From: Syntrophorhabdaceae bacterium PtaU1.Bin034
GTDB lineage: Bacteria > Desulfobacterota_G > Syntrophorhabdia > Syntrophorhabdales > WCHB1-27
Assembly: GCA_002067405.1 (NCBI GenBank)
Contig: MVRP01000218.1
Coordinates: forward strand, 1-6,597
Direction: 5' to 3'
DNA: 6,597 nucleotides
Shown here piece after piece: positions 1 to 5,327 of the stretch. Position numbers and translations under genes: made by a program. Each line of letters opens with the position of its first letter. Position 1 is the first letter of the stretch. The notes beneath the pieces are model-generated. The model had not been told where the DNA came from and ran no database searches. It worked only from the letters and a program-made list of their open reading frames with translations.

Positions 1-785
1 ACCTTAACGAACGGACCCTCTTTACGGGGCGAGCCATAATGGATCAAGCTCGCGATGATGTCTTTCCCGGCGCCTGTTTCCCCGAGAAGCAGCACAGGGC
101 TGCTAAGGGCACTTATGCGCTGTACCATCTCGATTACGTCCTTCAAACCGGTTCGCGCACCCACCACATCCTCTTCGCTGATTGGGCGATAGAGTTCTTC
201 GCGCAGATACCGGTTGTCTTCAGCCAGTATCTCCTTGAGCTTCCGGACCTGCTCGTGCTTCAGGGCATTGGCGAGGGCAATGGCAAAGGGCTCGTGCAGA
301 AGTGCCAGCAGCCGGGCATGCTCTTCCGTATACCTGTCTTGATCCTTTGCAGTCAGCGCAAGGTTTCCCAACAGCTCGCCGCCAATCCGGAGCTCCATGG
401 ACAATAACGAAGAATCGTAGGGTGCGTCTGGGTACATAACAAGGTGCTCCGTCACAGATTCAGGCCAACGATTCACAAAGCGCACCGTCACAGGATCAAG
501 GTGAGGCCTGGTAACGGTCACCGTTTCCGAAGAGTCGTGATTTTCCATCTTCTTTCTCATCTCGGCCGGAAGGGGGATGAGGATATCGACCTCGCCACCC
601 TCGTCGTGGCTCGTGGTGAGGATTACCCGCACCGAGCAGAGGCCCTTGTCGTAGAGGTAGAATGCCAGCCTGTCCACGGGCATGACCTGCCTGATGAGGG
701 GAAGACACCGGTGCATGCCTGTGACCATGTCGAGGCTGCTGCAGATCTGCAGCATTACTTCCTGAAATAGCTCGTTCTTATCCAT
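1..785 (-). CDS. sigma-54-dependent transcriptional activator (GAF + AAA+), N-terminal part, cut by window edge
   Basis: I read this frame by reverse-complementing bases 785 to 3: it is open for 261 codons and runs off the left edge. It begins ATG at 785-783, with AGGAG (794-798) eight bases upstream. Residues about 10-170 resemble a GAF-type sensor domain (inferred from layout and position). A charged helical linker follows at about 172-200. The AAA+ domain starts near 203: GARTGLKDV at 207-215, then the Walker A loop GETGAGKD at 235-242 (family usually GETGTGKE), then an IHYGSPR...PFVKV segment as in NtrC/FhlA/NorR-type enhancer-binding proteins. The GAFTGA loop, Walker B and DNA-binding HTH lie outside the window. 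There is no receiver domain, so it probably senses a small ligand or redox signal directly. It is divergent from a gene with a near-consensus sigma-54 promoter, its likely target. Confidence 0.93.
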   Translation of the reverse strand, partial: MDKNELFQEVMLQICSSLDMVTGMHRCLPLIRQVMPVDRLAFYLYDKGLCSVRVILTTSHDEGGEVDILIPLPAEMRKKMENHDSSETVTVTRPHLDPVTVRFVNRWPESVTEHLVMYPDAPYDSSLLSMELRIGGELLGNLALTAKDQDRYTEEHARLLALLHEPFAIALANALKHEQVRKLKEILAEDNRYLREELYRPISEEDVVGARTGLKDVIEMVQRISALSSPVLLLGETGAGKDIIASLIHYGSPRKEGPFVK

Positions 786-880
786 CACTCGATCTCCTCG
801 CGTACGCGGCTTAGCGGGCAGAAACTGCAAAGCATGATGTGGTTAATTGAGACCATCGTTACAAATACCATAATATTTTT

Positions 881-956
881 ACGATATATAGTAATACTCA
901 GCCATTGGTTAGTACTTCTTGGCGCAAGGCCACTTATAAATATCGCTATATATCGT
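881..956. repeat. widely spaced 11-bp perfect inverted repeat in the divergent control region
   Basis: ACGATATATAG at 881-891 is exactly the reverse complement of CTATATATCGT at 946-956, with 54 bases between the arms. The sequence is AT-rich, which raises the chance of a random match, but 11 exact pairs including the C/G positions is notable. It could be two half-sites for the divergently encoded activator or for another regulator; each lies 105-205 bases upstream of the predicted sigma-54 start, within usual enhancer range. Binding is inferred. Confidence 0.45.
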
Positions 957-978
957 ATATAATGGAGAAAATCAAGAC

Positions 979-1002
979 ATATCATAATAGATATTATGAT
1001 AT
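979..1002. promoter_or_regulatory. 24-bp palindrome, candidate upstream activating sequence for the sigma-54 activator
   Basis: The arms ATATCATAAT (979-988) and ATTATGATAT (993-1002) are perfect 10-bp inverted repeats around a four-base centre AGAT. The centre lies about 95 bases upstream of the transcription start predicted from the -24/-12 element at 1060-1075, the normal distance for an enhancer site bound by a dimer of an NtrC-family activator. It sits between that promoter and the divergent activator gene. Assigning it to that activator is inference. Confidence 0.55.
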
Positions 1003-1059
1003 TCAGCAATAAGATAAGCTCCCATGAGATAACTACGTGTAATTACAACATAATTTAAA

Positions 1060-1075
1060 CGGCACTGGTTTTGCT
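1060..1075 (+). promoter_or_regulatory. sigma-54 (-24/-12) promoter
   Basis: The sequence CGGCACTGGTTTTGCT matches the RpoN consensus TGGCACGNNNNTTGCW, with C for the first T and T for the seventh-position G. The invariant GG (1061-1062) and GC (1073-1074) are separated by exactly 10 bases, as sigma-54 requires. Transcription should start about 12 bases beyond the GC, near 1085, giving a short leader ahead of the Shine-Dalgarno site at 1103. A sigma-54 activator gene lies divergently upstream. Confidence 0.82.
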
Positions 1076-1102
1076 ATTATTAAAACATTTTAAGAAAATG
1101 AC

Positions 1103-1110
1103 AGGAGGTG
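1103..1110 (+). promoter_or_regulatory. strong Shine-Dalgarno site that fixes the start at 1116
   Basis: AGGAGGTG, followed by AT, is a perfect 10-base match to the anti-Shine-Dalgarno end of 16S rRNA and sits five to seven bases before ATG 1116. It favours that start over the longer in-frame TTG at 1071, which lies inside the -12 promoter element and upstream of the predicted transcript start. Confidence 0.85.
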
Positions 1111-1115
1111 ATTTG

Positions 1116-1439
1116 ATGAAGGTTTTAGCGACATATGTCCTGGCGGTTGTCATCGCTGTCGGCTTTATCACTATGACAGCCGCAGAGGGGAATTGCTCCG
1201 ATGCGACACCGAAACCTAATTCCCCTACTATTATAAGTGGAACAACGGACTTAAGCGTTGCAGATGAGTCGGCGAAAAGTGGCTCCGGCGATAGGAAGGC
1301 AGTGGATTATCAGCAGCACTCCGGACGGGGGCTCACGCTCGAGCAGAGGCTCGAACTTCAGAGAGATTTACAAATAAGGATAGAGCCGGCCGGACCCGAG
1401 ATTTACCCTTTCGGCCTGAAACACTATACAGGTGCATAA
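1116..1439 (+). CDS. small secreted protein of unknown family, sigma-54 controlled
   Basis: The 107-residue product starts MKVLATYVLAVVIAVGF, a typical Sec signal peptide with one basic residue and a hydrophobic core to about residue 20. Cleavage is likely after TAA (residue 23). There is no lipobox. The mature part of about 84 residues is hydrophilic: a Ser/Thr/Asp/Lys-rich, probably disordered stretch (about 26-70), a short charged segment LTLEQRLELQRDL that may be helical (about 75-87), and a C-terminal tail with Pro, Gly and aromatic residues (GPEIYPFGLKHY). It has one cysteine (27). I do not recognise the family. It has its own sigma-54 promoter and its own terminator, so it appears monocistronic, and it lies opposite the activator gene. 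A periplasmic or extracellular role is likely, but no function can be assigned. Confidence 0.85.
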   Translation: MKVLATYVLAVVIAVGFITMTAAEGNCSDATPKPNSPTIISGTTDLSVADESAKSGSGDRKAVDYQQHSGRGLTLEQRLELQRDLQIRIEPAGPEIYPFGLKHYTGA

Positions 1440-1453
1440 GACCTGAAAATTAC

Positions 1454-1491
1454 ACCTGGGGAGCCCTGGCGAGGGGCTTCCCAGGTTTTTT
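1454..1491 (+). terminator. intrinsic (rho-independent) terminator of the small secreted-protein gene
   Basis: ACCTGGG (1454-1460) pairs perfectly with CCCAGGT (1480-1486), and the stem continues inward through GAGCCC (1461-1466) with GGGCTT (1474-1479), including one G-U pair. This gives about 13 pairs with a seven-base loop, followed at once by six T residues. It lies 15 bases past the stop codon at 1439. Confidence 0.93.
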
Positions 1492-1497
1492 CATCAT

Positions 1498-1587
1498 GTC
1501 CGGCGCGGCTCGGTCGATTCAGGCAGCTACTCGGCGAACATCAAGGCGATCAAGGCTGATGGGGCCGACTTCGAACTGGAGGGATGA
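1498..1587 (+). pseudogene. probable 3' remnant of a lost gene
   Basis: The frame starting at 1498 reads GSVDSGSYSANIKAIKADG and continues with ADFELEG and a TGA at 1585-1587. Composition and codon use look like genuine coding sequence (alternating charged and hydrophobic residues, GC-rich third positions), unlike the rest of this gap. It has no start codon or ribosome site: going upstream the frame runs straight into the T-run of the terminator. The likeliest reading is the C-terminal end of a gene whose front was removed when the regulator/secreted-protein block was joined here. I cannot name the parent family. A chance open stretch of this length is possible. Confidence 0.4.
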
Positions 1588-1642
1588 AGGCACGAAATAA
1601 GCAGCCACGCCTGATGGCCGCGCTTTTGGACCACAACCCGAA

Positions 1643-1668
1643 CAAAGGAGGTGATGTGTATGACTTGA
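1643..1668 (+). promoter_or_regulatory. orphan strong Shine-Dalgarno site with a four-codon ORF
   Basis: CAAAGGAGGTGAT (1643-1655) contains a 12-base perfect match to the 16S anti-Shine-Dalgarno. The first ATG (1654-1656) overlaps it; a second, better-spaced ATG (1660-1662) is in the same frame. Both end at TGA 1666-1668, giving only MCMT or MT. No long ORF uses this site. It may be a leader minigene, the ribosome site of a decayed gene, or a ribosome-binding element in the leader of the porin mRNA. Confidence 0.4.
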
Positions 1669-1755
1669 CTGATGAGGGCAGGGAGCAAAAGGGGGGATCA
1701 ACCGGTCTCTCTGGGAGAAAATGTGTATCACGCGCAGTCTTCCAACTATACAAAA

Positions 1756-1771
1756 CCCTGCTTCGGCAGGG
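1756..1771. other. UUCG-tetraloop hairpin in the porin upstream region
   Basis: CCCTGC (1756-1761) pairs with GCAGGG (1766-1771) around TTCG, giving a C(UUCG)G tetraloop, one of the most stable small RNA hairpins. On the plus strand it is followed by purines, not T, so it is not a terminator there. On the minus strand it is followed by TTTT and could act as a weak terminator against antisense transcription. It lies 104 bases before the porin start. Confidence 0.5.
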
Positions 1772-1817
1772 GGAGGCAAGTCCTGCAGAAAGAATGAAAG
1801 GAATTATAAAAATTCTG

Positions 1818-1846
1818 TTGAAAAGACAAGGAAGGCTTTTGATAAA
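1818..1846 (+). promoter_or_regulatory. weak candidate sigma-70-type promoter for the porin gene
   Basis: TTGAAA (1818-1823) and GATAAA (1841-1846) are 17 bases apart, resembling -35 and -10 elements, with TG just before the -10. The start would fall near 1853, about 22 bases before the porin ATG and just ahead of its Shine-Dalgarno site. The -10 match is poor and the region is AT-rich, so this is only a possibility. Confidence 0.25.
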
Positions 1847-1874
1847 ACCGAAAATATGAAAAAGGAGAAGAGGA

Positions 1875-3206
1875 ATGAAGAAAAGCTTGATAGTTATTGC
1901 CGCCTTACTTCTGGCCCTACCTGTAGTCTCACACGCAGGAAGCGCCACCAGCAGATGGGATATGGTGCTGGGCGGCTATGTGAAATTCGACGTAGTGTAT
2001 GCAGATAAGGCAGTAGGTACCGACAACAGAGCCTCGTCGGTAGACTCGAAGGGCAGCGTTGATCTCGCAACGGACTCGACCTCCAGCCTCACGTGGGCAG
2101 GCGCCGAGACAAGGCTCAACTGGGCTGTCAAGGGTCCGGATGCGTGGGGCGCGAAGACGTCGGCATTCGTGGAAGGCGAGTTCAGGGGCAGAACCGGTGG
2201 AACAGAGTACGGCCTTTTTGCTCTCAGGCACGCCTATATGCAGATGATATGGCCTAAGACCACGCTGCTTATCGGCCATACCTGGCAGGCATGGGGCATG
2301 ATCCCGTCTCTCCAGATCCTGGCCTTTTCCGAGGAGCACTTCAACAAAGGCGCCACCCGAGTTCCTCAGATCAGGTTGACTCAGGCCCTCACCAAGAATT
2401 TTACCGGTGTATTTGCGGTTCAGGCACCATACGCTACCAGCCAATATACCAGCAGTCACGGCAACGTCGGCATAGACGCGAGGGCAAACGGTCTCTATCC
2501 CGATATCGTGATGGATTTCTCCTATGCTACCGATGCCTGCGGCAAGATCGGCTCCTTCGGTCTGAAGGTCGGCGTGGGTGGCTTCTACGGGAAGGACAAG
2601 TATCTGGTCGATAACGCCGCAGGCGCTGCTGTTAATTTTGAGGATGAGAAAGTTGACCGCTACGGCGCGGGCTTCTACTGGTATGTGCCGATCATCCCGG
2701 AGAAGAAGGGCAACAAGGCCGGAGCCCTCGGGTTCACCGGTCAGTTGTTTGGGGGCAAGGGCATGGGAATATATCTGCCCGCTTATATCTCCGGCGCGTA
2801 TGACCGAGCCAATAACGACACAGTTCGCGGCTTGACAAGCACTTATGAAGCCACGGCCACCGACCTGGCTTACCCGATGACGTACGGCGGCTGGATGCAG
2901 GGTACCTTCTACTTCACCAACCAGCTCTTCATGAACGCTGTCTATGGTGCCCAGTTCAACAGGGTGTCAAACAGATTCAAAGATAATCAGCCCCGGACAG
3001 TCAATGCCACAACGGGTTTTCCTACTGCCGGCGTAGAGAGGATCCAGAACTTCATAGTCAACGTAATGTATGACGTGAACCCTGCCATCAGGTTCGGCCT
3101 TGAGTATGACTACGTAACGACGGCTTATGCCTTCAGGGAAACAGTTACCACTTCCAACAAAGGCAGCTTCAACAGCGTCAGGTTCGGCGCATACTACTTC
3201 TTCTAA
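1875..3206 (+). CDS. porin-like outer-membrane beta-barrel protein
   Basis: The 443-residue product starts with a Sec signal peptide (residues 1-21, MKKSLIVIAALLLALPVVSHA) that should be cut after SHA. The mature protein opens with a barrel-like strand GGYVKFDVVYADK, as in DcaP-like and related bacterial porins. It continues with many short alternating amphipathic strands rich in Gly, Tyr, Phe and Asn, and ends VRFGAYYFF, the aromatic C-terminal signature read by the BAM assembly machinery. Length fits a 16-18-strand barrel. It probably admits small solutes, perhaps organic acids, through the outer membrane; the substrate is not visible. ATG 1875 is preceded by AAGGAG (1862-1867). A single cysteine occurs at 222. 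The gene seems to be its own transcription unit, separated from the ligase by a terminator at 3382-3416. The exact porin subfamily is uncertain. Confidence 0.85.
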   Translation: MKKSLIVIAALLLALPVVSHAGSATSRWDMVLGGYVKFDVVYADKAVGTDNRASSVDSKGSVDLATDSTSSLTWAGAETRLNWAVKGPDAWGAKTSAFVEGEFRGRTGGTEYGLFALRHAYMQMIWPKTTLLIGHTWQAWGMIPSLQILAFSEEHFNKGATRVPQIRLTQALTKNFTGVFAVQAPYATSQYTSSHGNVGIDARANGLYPDIVMDFSYATDACGKIGSFGLKVGVGGFYGKDKYLVDNAAGAAVNFEDEKVDRYGAGFYWYVPIIPEKKGNKAGALGFTGQLFGGKGMGIYLPAYISGAYDRANNDTVRGLTSTYEATATDLAYPMTYGGWMQGTFYFTNQLFMNAVYGAQFNRVSNRFKDNQPRTVNATTGFPTAGVERIQNFIVNVMYDVNPAIRFGLEYDYVTTAYAFRETVTTSNKGSFNSVRFGAYYFF

Positions 3207-3222
3207 GAGTTATATCCGAGAG

Positions 3223-3264
3223 AAGGGGCAGATGGGGGCTAAGACTCCCCCCCCACTGCCCCTT
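3223..3264. terminator. long GC-rich hairpin after the porin gene, without a T-tract
   Basis: AAGGGGCAG (3223-3231) pairs perfectly with CTGCCCCTT (3256-3264). After one unpaired A the stem continues as TGGGGG (3233-3238) with CCCCCA (3250-3255). It begins 17 bases past the porin stop. No run of T follows, so it is either a factor-assisted terminator or a 3'-end stabilising structure. The arms are nearly symmetric, so it could act on either strand. Confidence 0.6.
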
Positions 3265-3381
3265 ATGCCATAACCACGAATACCAACCGTAATGTGAGGC
3301 CTGGCTTTTAATAGTCCGGCTGTTGATTGCAGGAGGTCTTGCCCAGGGGGAAGGGCAGGCAGGAACAAATGGTAACATTGA

Positions 3382-3416
3382 GGTGCTATTAGCAGGCTAT
3401 ATAGCACTCATTTTTT
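3382..3416 (+). terminator. probable intrinsic terminator downstream of the porin gene
   Basis: GGTGCTAT (3382-3389) pairs with ATAGCACT (3401-3408), with seven Watson-Crick pairs plus one G-U, around an 11-base loop that can form a small inner stem. Two bases later come six T residues (3411-3416). It lies about 175 bases past the porin stop and would separate the porin transcript from the ligase operon. The stem is fairly AT-rich, hence moderate confidence. Confidence 0.6.
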
Positions 3417-3425
3417 ATAATAGTA

Positions 3426-3467
3426 CATTATTACTACCATTATTATGCTACATTACTATCATTTATT
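3426..3467. repeat. AT-rich CATT direct repeats before the ligase leader
   Basis: CATTATTA occurs at 3426-3433 and again at 3438-3445, and related CATTA and CATTT starts follow at 3451 and 3460, so CATT recurs every 9-13 bases. The stretch is strongly AT-rich and sits just past the terminator, where a promoter for the ligase operon would be expected. It may be regulator half-sites or only low-complexity promoter DNA. Confidence 0.3.
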
Positions 3468-3499
3468 TTACGTTAATCCGTGATATTAAAATTGTACTA

Positions 3500-3725
3500 A
3501 ATGCGCGATGAGGATAACTGAGTGAGGGGGGAAACACCGATGCACGTGCGGGGCGGTAGGGATGATGTCAGCGGAGCAAGAACGAGATGCTGCCGACGGC
3601 GCCGGATGAAGAGCGTGGTGACCGGGCATGACAAGGCAATCGATGTCCCGACTCGGCCACCGGGATTGCATTCGCAGGGTTCCGCAAGGGGGGGATGGGA
3701 CCAACCATAAATAGGGGGAGGAAAC
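3500..3725 (+). other. GC-rich non-coding leader ahead of the ligase gene
   Basis: Composition switches sharply near 3505 from AT-rich to GC-rich, and no convincing coding frame exists: the longest plus-strand ORF (3522-3710) is a run of Arg/Gly/Pro-rich sequence with no recognisable domain. Several foldable pieces are present: AGCA/TGCT with GG/CC and GTC/GAC (3567-3597), the palindromes GCACGTGC (3542-3549) and CGGCGCCG (3598-3605), and TCCCG/CGGGA (3647-3651/3661-3665). It may be a structured 5' leader or decayed sequence. No known riboswitch class was recognised. The only clear signal is the ligase ribosome site at 3714-3721. A small hairpin at 3338-3359 lies further upstream. Confidence 0.35.
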
Positions 3726-5270
3726 ATGAATATAGTCGATTTGGTGTACAGGAATGCAAGGATGTATCCGGATGAAACGGCATTTGTGGAAATAAGGTCG
3801 GTCTCGAAAGGAAGGGGCGAGGTTACCTGGAAGCAGTTTAACGAGAGAACGAACAGCCTGGCAAACGCCCTTATCGAACGAGGTGTGAGGAAAGGCGATC
3901 GGGTCTTTATGATGGCGAAAAACTCCATCAGTTGGCTTGAGGCATACTTCGGCATCCTCAAGACGGGCGCATGGATCAATCCCCTCAACTTCCGTTTTAC
4001 CGATGACGATGTAAGGTATTGCGCCGCAGCCGCCGAGCCGTCATGTTTTCTTTTCGAAGGGGAATACGCCAAAAGAATGGATGCGATACGGGCGGATCTT
4101 CCGACCGTCAAGAAGTACATCACCATGGGCGGTACCCCTGTCGGGGATATGGAAGAGATGGGCGAACTGATTCGGAAGACTTTAAACGCTGCCCCAAAGG
4201 TAGAGATAACGGATGAGGACGAATGCGGCCTTTATTTTACTTCCGGAACGACCGGTGCACCCAAGCCCATCCTTCTGCGTCAGAAGAACCTGTTCACCCC
4301 TGCAGTCAATGAGGTGACCAACCTGTTTCTCACCAAAGATGATGCCCTTCTCATGATGCCTCCTATGTATCACGTTGCCCTGGGTCATCTTCTCGGTTCC
4401 ATGCTCGTTGCCGCAAAGACCGTTCTGCTGACGGAGGCCATCACCGCCAAAGCCATCTTCGAGGCGATCTCAACGGAAAAACTGAGGGTGGCATTCCTGC
4501 TCGTGCCGTGGGTGCTTGATTGCCTCGAGGCCCTCGACAAAGGAGAGATCAAGAAAAACGATTATGACCTTAGCGCGTGGCGAATCCTTCAAATGGGGGC
4601 GCAGCCCATACCCACCAGCCTTGTCAGAAGATGGAAGGTCTACTTCCCGGGCATGGAATGTCACAATACCTTCGGCCTGAGTGAGAGCACGGGCCCGGGC
4701 ACCATCCACAACAAGCTCGACGACGAAAGCAAGATAGGCGCCATTGGAAAGCCGGGTCTGCTCTGGGATGCCCGGATAGTGAACGATCAGGGTGAAGACG
4801 TACCAAGAGGAGAGGTCGGCGAGATTGTGCTGAAAGGCATGGGCGTGATGAAGGAATACTACAAGAACCCTGAGCTTACGGCACGCACCATAATAAACGG
4901 ATGGCTCCACACCGGCGACCTCGGGAAAATGGACGAGAACGGCTACATCTTCCTCGTCGACCGCCAGAAGGACCTCGTCATCAGCGGCGGAGAGAACGTC
5001 TATCCCGTCGAGGTGGAAGAAGTCATTCAGAAGCATCCCAAGGTGCGGGACGTTGCCATCATCGGCACGCCCCACGAAAGGCTCGGAGAAATCGTCACCG
5101 CCGTGATCGATCCGGTTGACGGGAACCTGACCACGGAGGAGATCACTGCGTACTGCGAAAAGAATCTGCCCCGCTACAAGCGTCCGCGCAGGATCGTCTT
5201 TGACGCGGTGCCCAGGAGCCCGACGGGGAAGATAGAGAAGCCCAAGCTGAGGGCGAAGTACAACAAGTAA
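3726..5270 (+). CDS. AMP-forming acyl-CoA synthetase (class I adenylate-forming ligase)
   Basis: The enzyme should convert a carboxylic acid, ATP and CoA to acyl-CoA, AMP and PPi in the cytoplasm through an acyl-adenylate. At 514 residues it is full length for the CaiC/FadD-like group. Visible motifs: the ATP-binding P-loop TSGTTGAPKP (172-181), PPMYH (212-216), the adenine-binding/acyl-site motif FGLSEST (316-322), TGD with ATP-ribose Asp (396-398), the hinge motif DRQKD with SGGENVYP (412-427), and the C-terminal catalytic lysine in PTGKIEK (K502). The P-loop has Pro at 181 where Gly is usual. Substrate cannot be read from the sequence; an aromatic, alicyclic or fatty acid is plausible. The start ATG has GGGGGAGG (3714-3721) four bases upstream. 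There is no terminator before the TRAP receptor gene 151 bases downstream, so the two are probably co-transcribed. Confidence 0.93.
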   Translation: MNIVDLVYRNARMYPDETAFVEIRSVSKGRGEVTWKQFNERTNSLANALIERGVRKGDRVFMMAKNSISWLEAYFGILKTGAWINPLNFRFTDDDVRYCAAAAEPSCFLFEGEYAKRMDAIRADLPTVKKYITMGGTPVGDMEEMGELIRKTLNAAPKVEITDEDECGLYFTSGTTGAPKPILLRQKNLFTPAVNEVTNLFLTKDDALLMMPPMYHVALGHLLGSMLVAAKTVLLTEAITAKAIFEAISTEKLRVAFLLVPWVLDCLEALDKGEIKKNDYDLSAWRILQMGAQPIPTSLVRRWKVYFPGMECHNTFGLSESTGPGTIHNKLDDESKIGAIGKPGLLWDARIVNDQGEDVPRGEVGEIVLKGMGVMKEYYKNPELTARTIINGWLHTGDLGKMDENGYIFLVDRQKDLVISGGENVYPVEVEEVIQKHPKVRDVAIIGTPHERLGEIVTAVIDPVDGNLTTEEITAYCEKNLPRYKRPRRIVFDAVPRSPTGKIEKPKLRAKYNK

Positions 5271-5327
5271 GCAGAACACCTTAAAAGATAGAAAGCGGGA
5301 AAAGACAGGTAAAAAACCGAGAGGGGA

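Noticed and set aside
970..982. An IHF-like site next to the palindrome
   Set aside because: AATCAA is followed by TAT instead of TTR after four bases, and it lies upstream of the palindrome rather than between enhancer and promoter.
785..1009. A 74-codon minus-strand ORF filling the divergent region
   Set aside because: It overlaps the activator start and the palindrome, is made of AT-rich promoter sequence with Ile/Met runs, and has no ribosome site. The in-register activator frame with its own AGGAG explains the region better.
1071..1115. A longer start (TTG 1071) for the small secreted protein
   Set aside because: The TTG is part of the -12 promoter element and lies before the predicted transcript start. 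The strong Shine-Dalgarno and the signal peptide both point to ATG 1116.
1584..1859. A 91-codon plus-strand ORF starting with an ATGA overlap on the gene stub
   Set aside because: The GGAGGG before it touches the ATG, leaving no spacing, the protein has no domain-like pattern, and the frame reads through the orphan ribosome site and UUCG hairpin. Probably chance, though a small unknown protein cannot be excluded.
1550..1948. A 132-codon minus-strand ORF overlapping the porin start
   Set aside because: It runs antisense to the porin signal peptide and its hydrophobic stretch is the complement of the A/T-rich leader. No ribosome site or domain.
3661..3676. A possible second -24/-12 promoter before the ligase
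   Set aside because: GG and GC have the right 10-base spacing, but the -24 lacks GCAC and the -12 has TC instead of TT. Too weak to claim.
3522..3710. A small ORF, or a group II intron 5' end (GTGCG near 3546), in the GC-rich leader
   Set aside because: The peptide is Arg/Gly/Pro-rich without domain features, and no domain V hairpin or reverse transcriptase frame is present. GTGCG alone is too short to support an intron.
4470..5279. A 269-codon minus-strand ORF opposite the ligase
   Set aside because: It is the antisense shadow of the ligase, whose motifs are complete on the plus strand.
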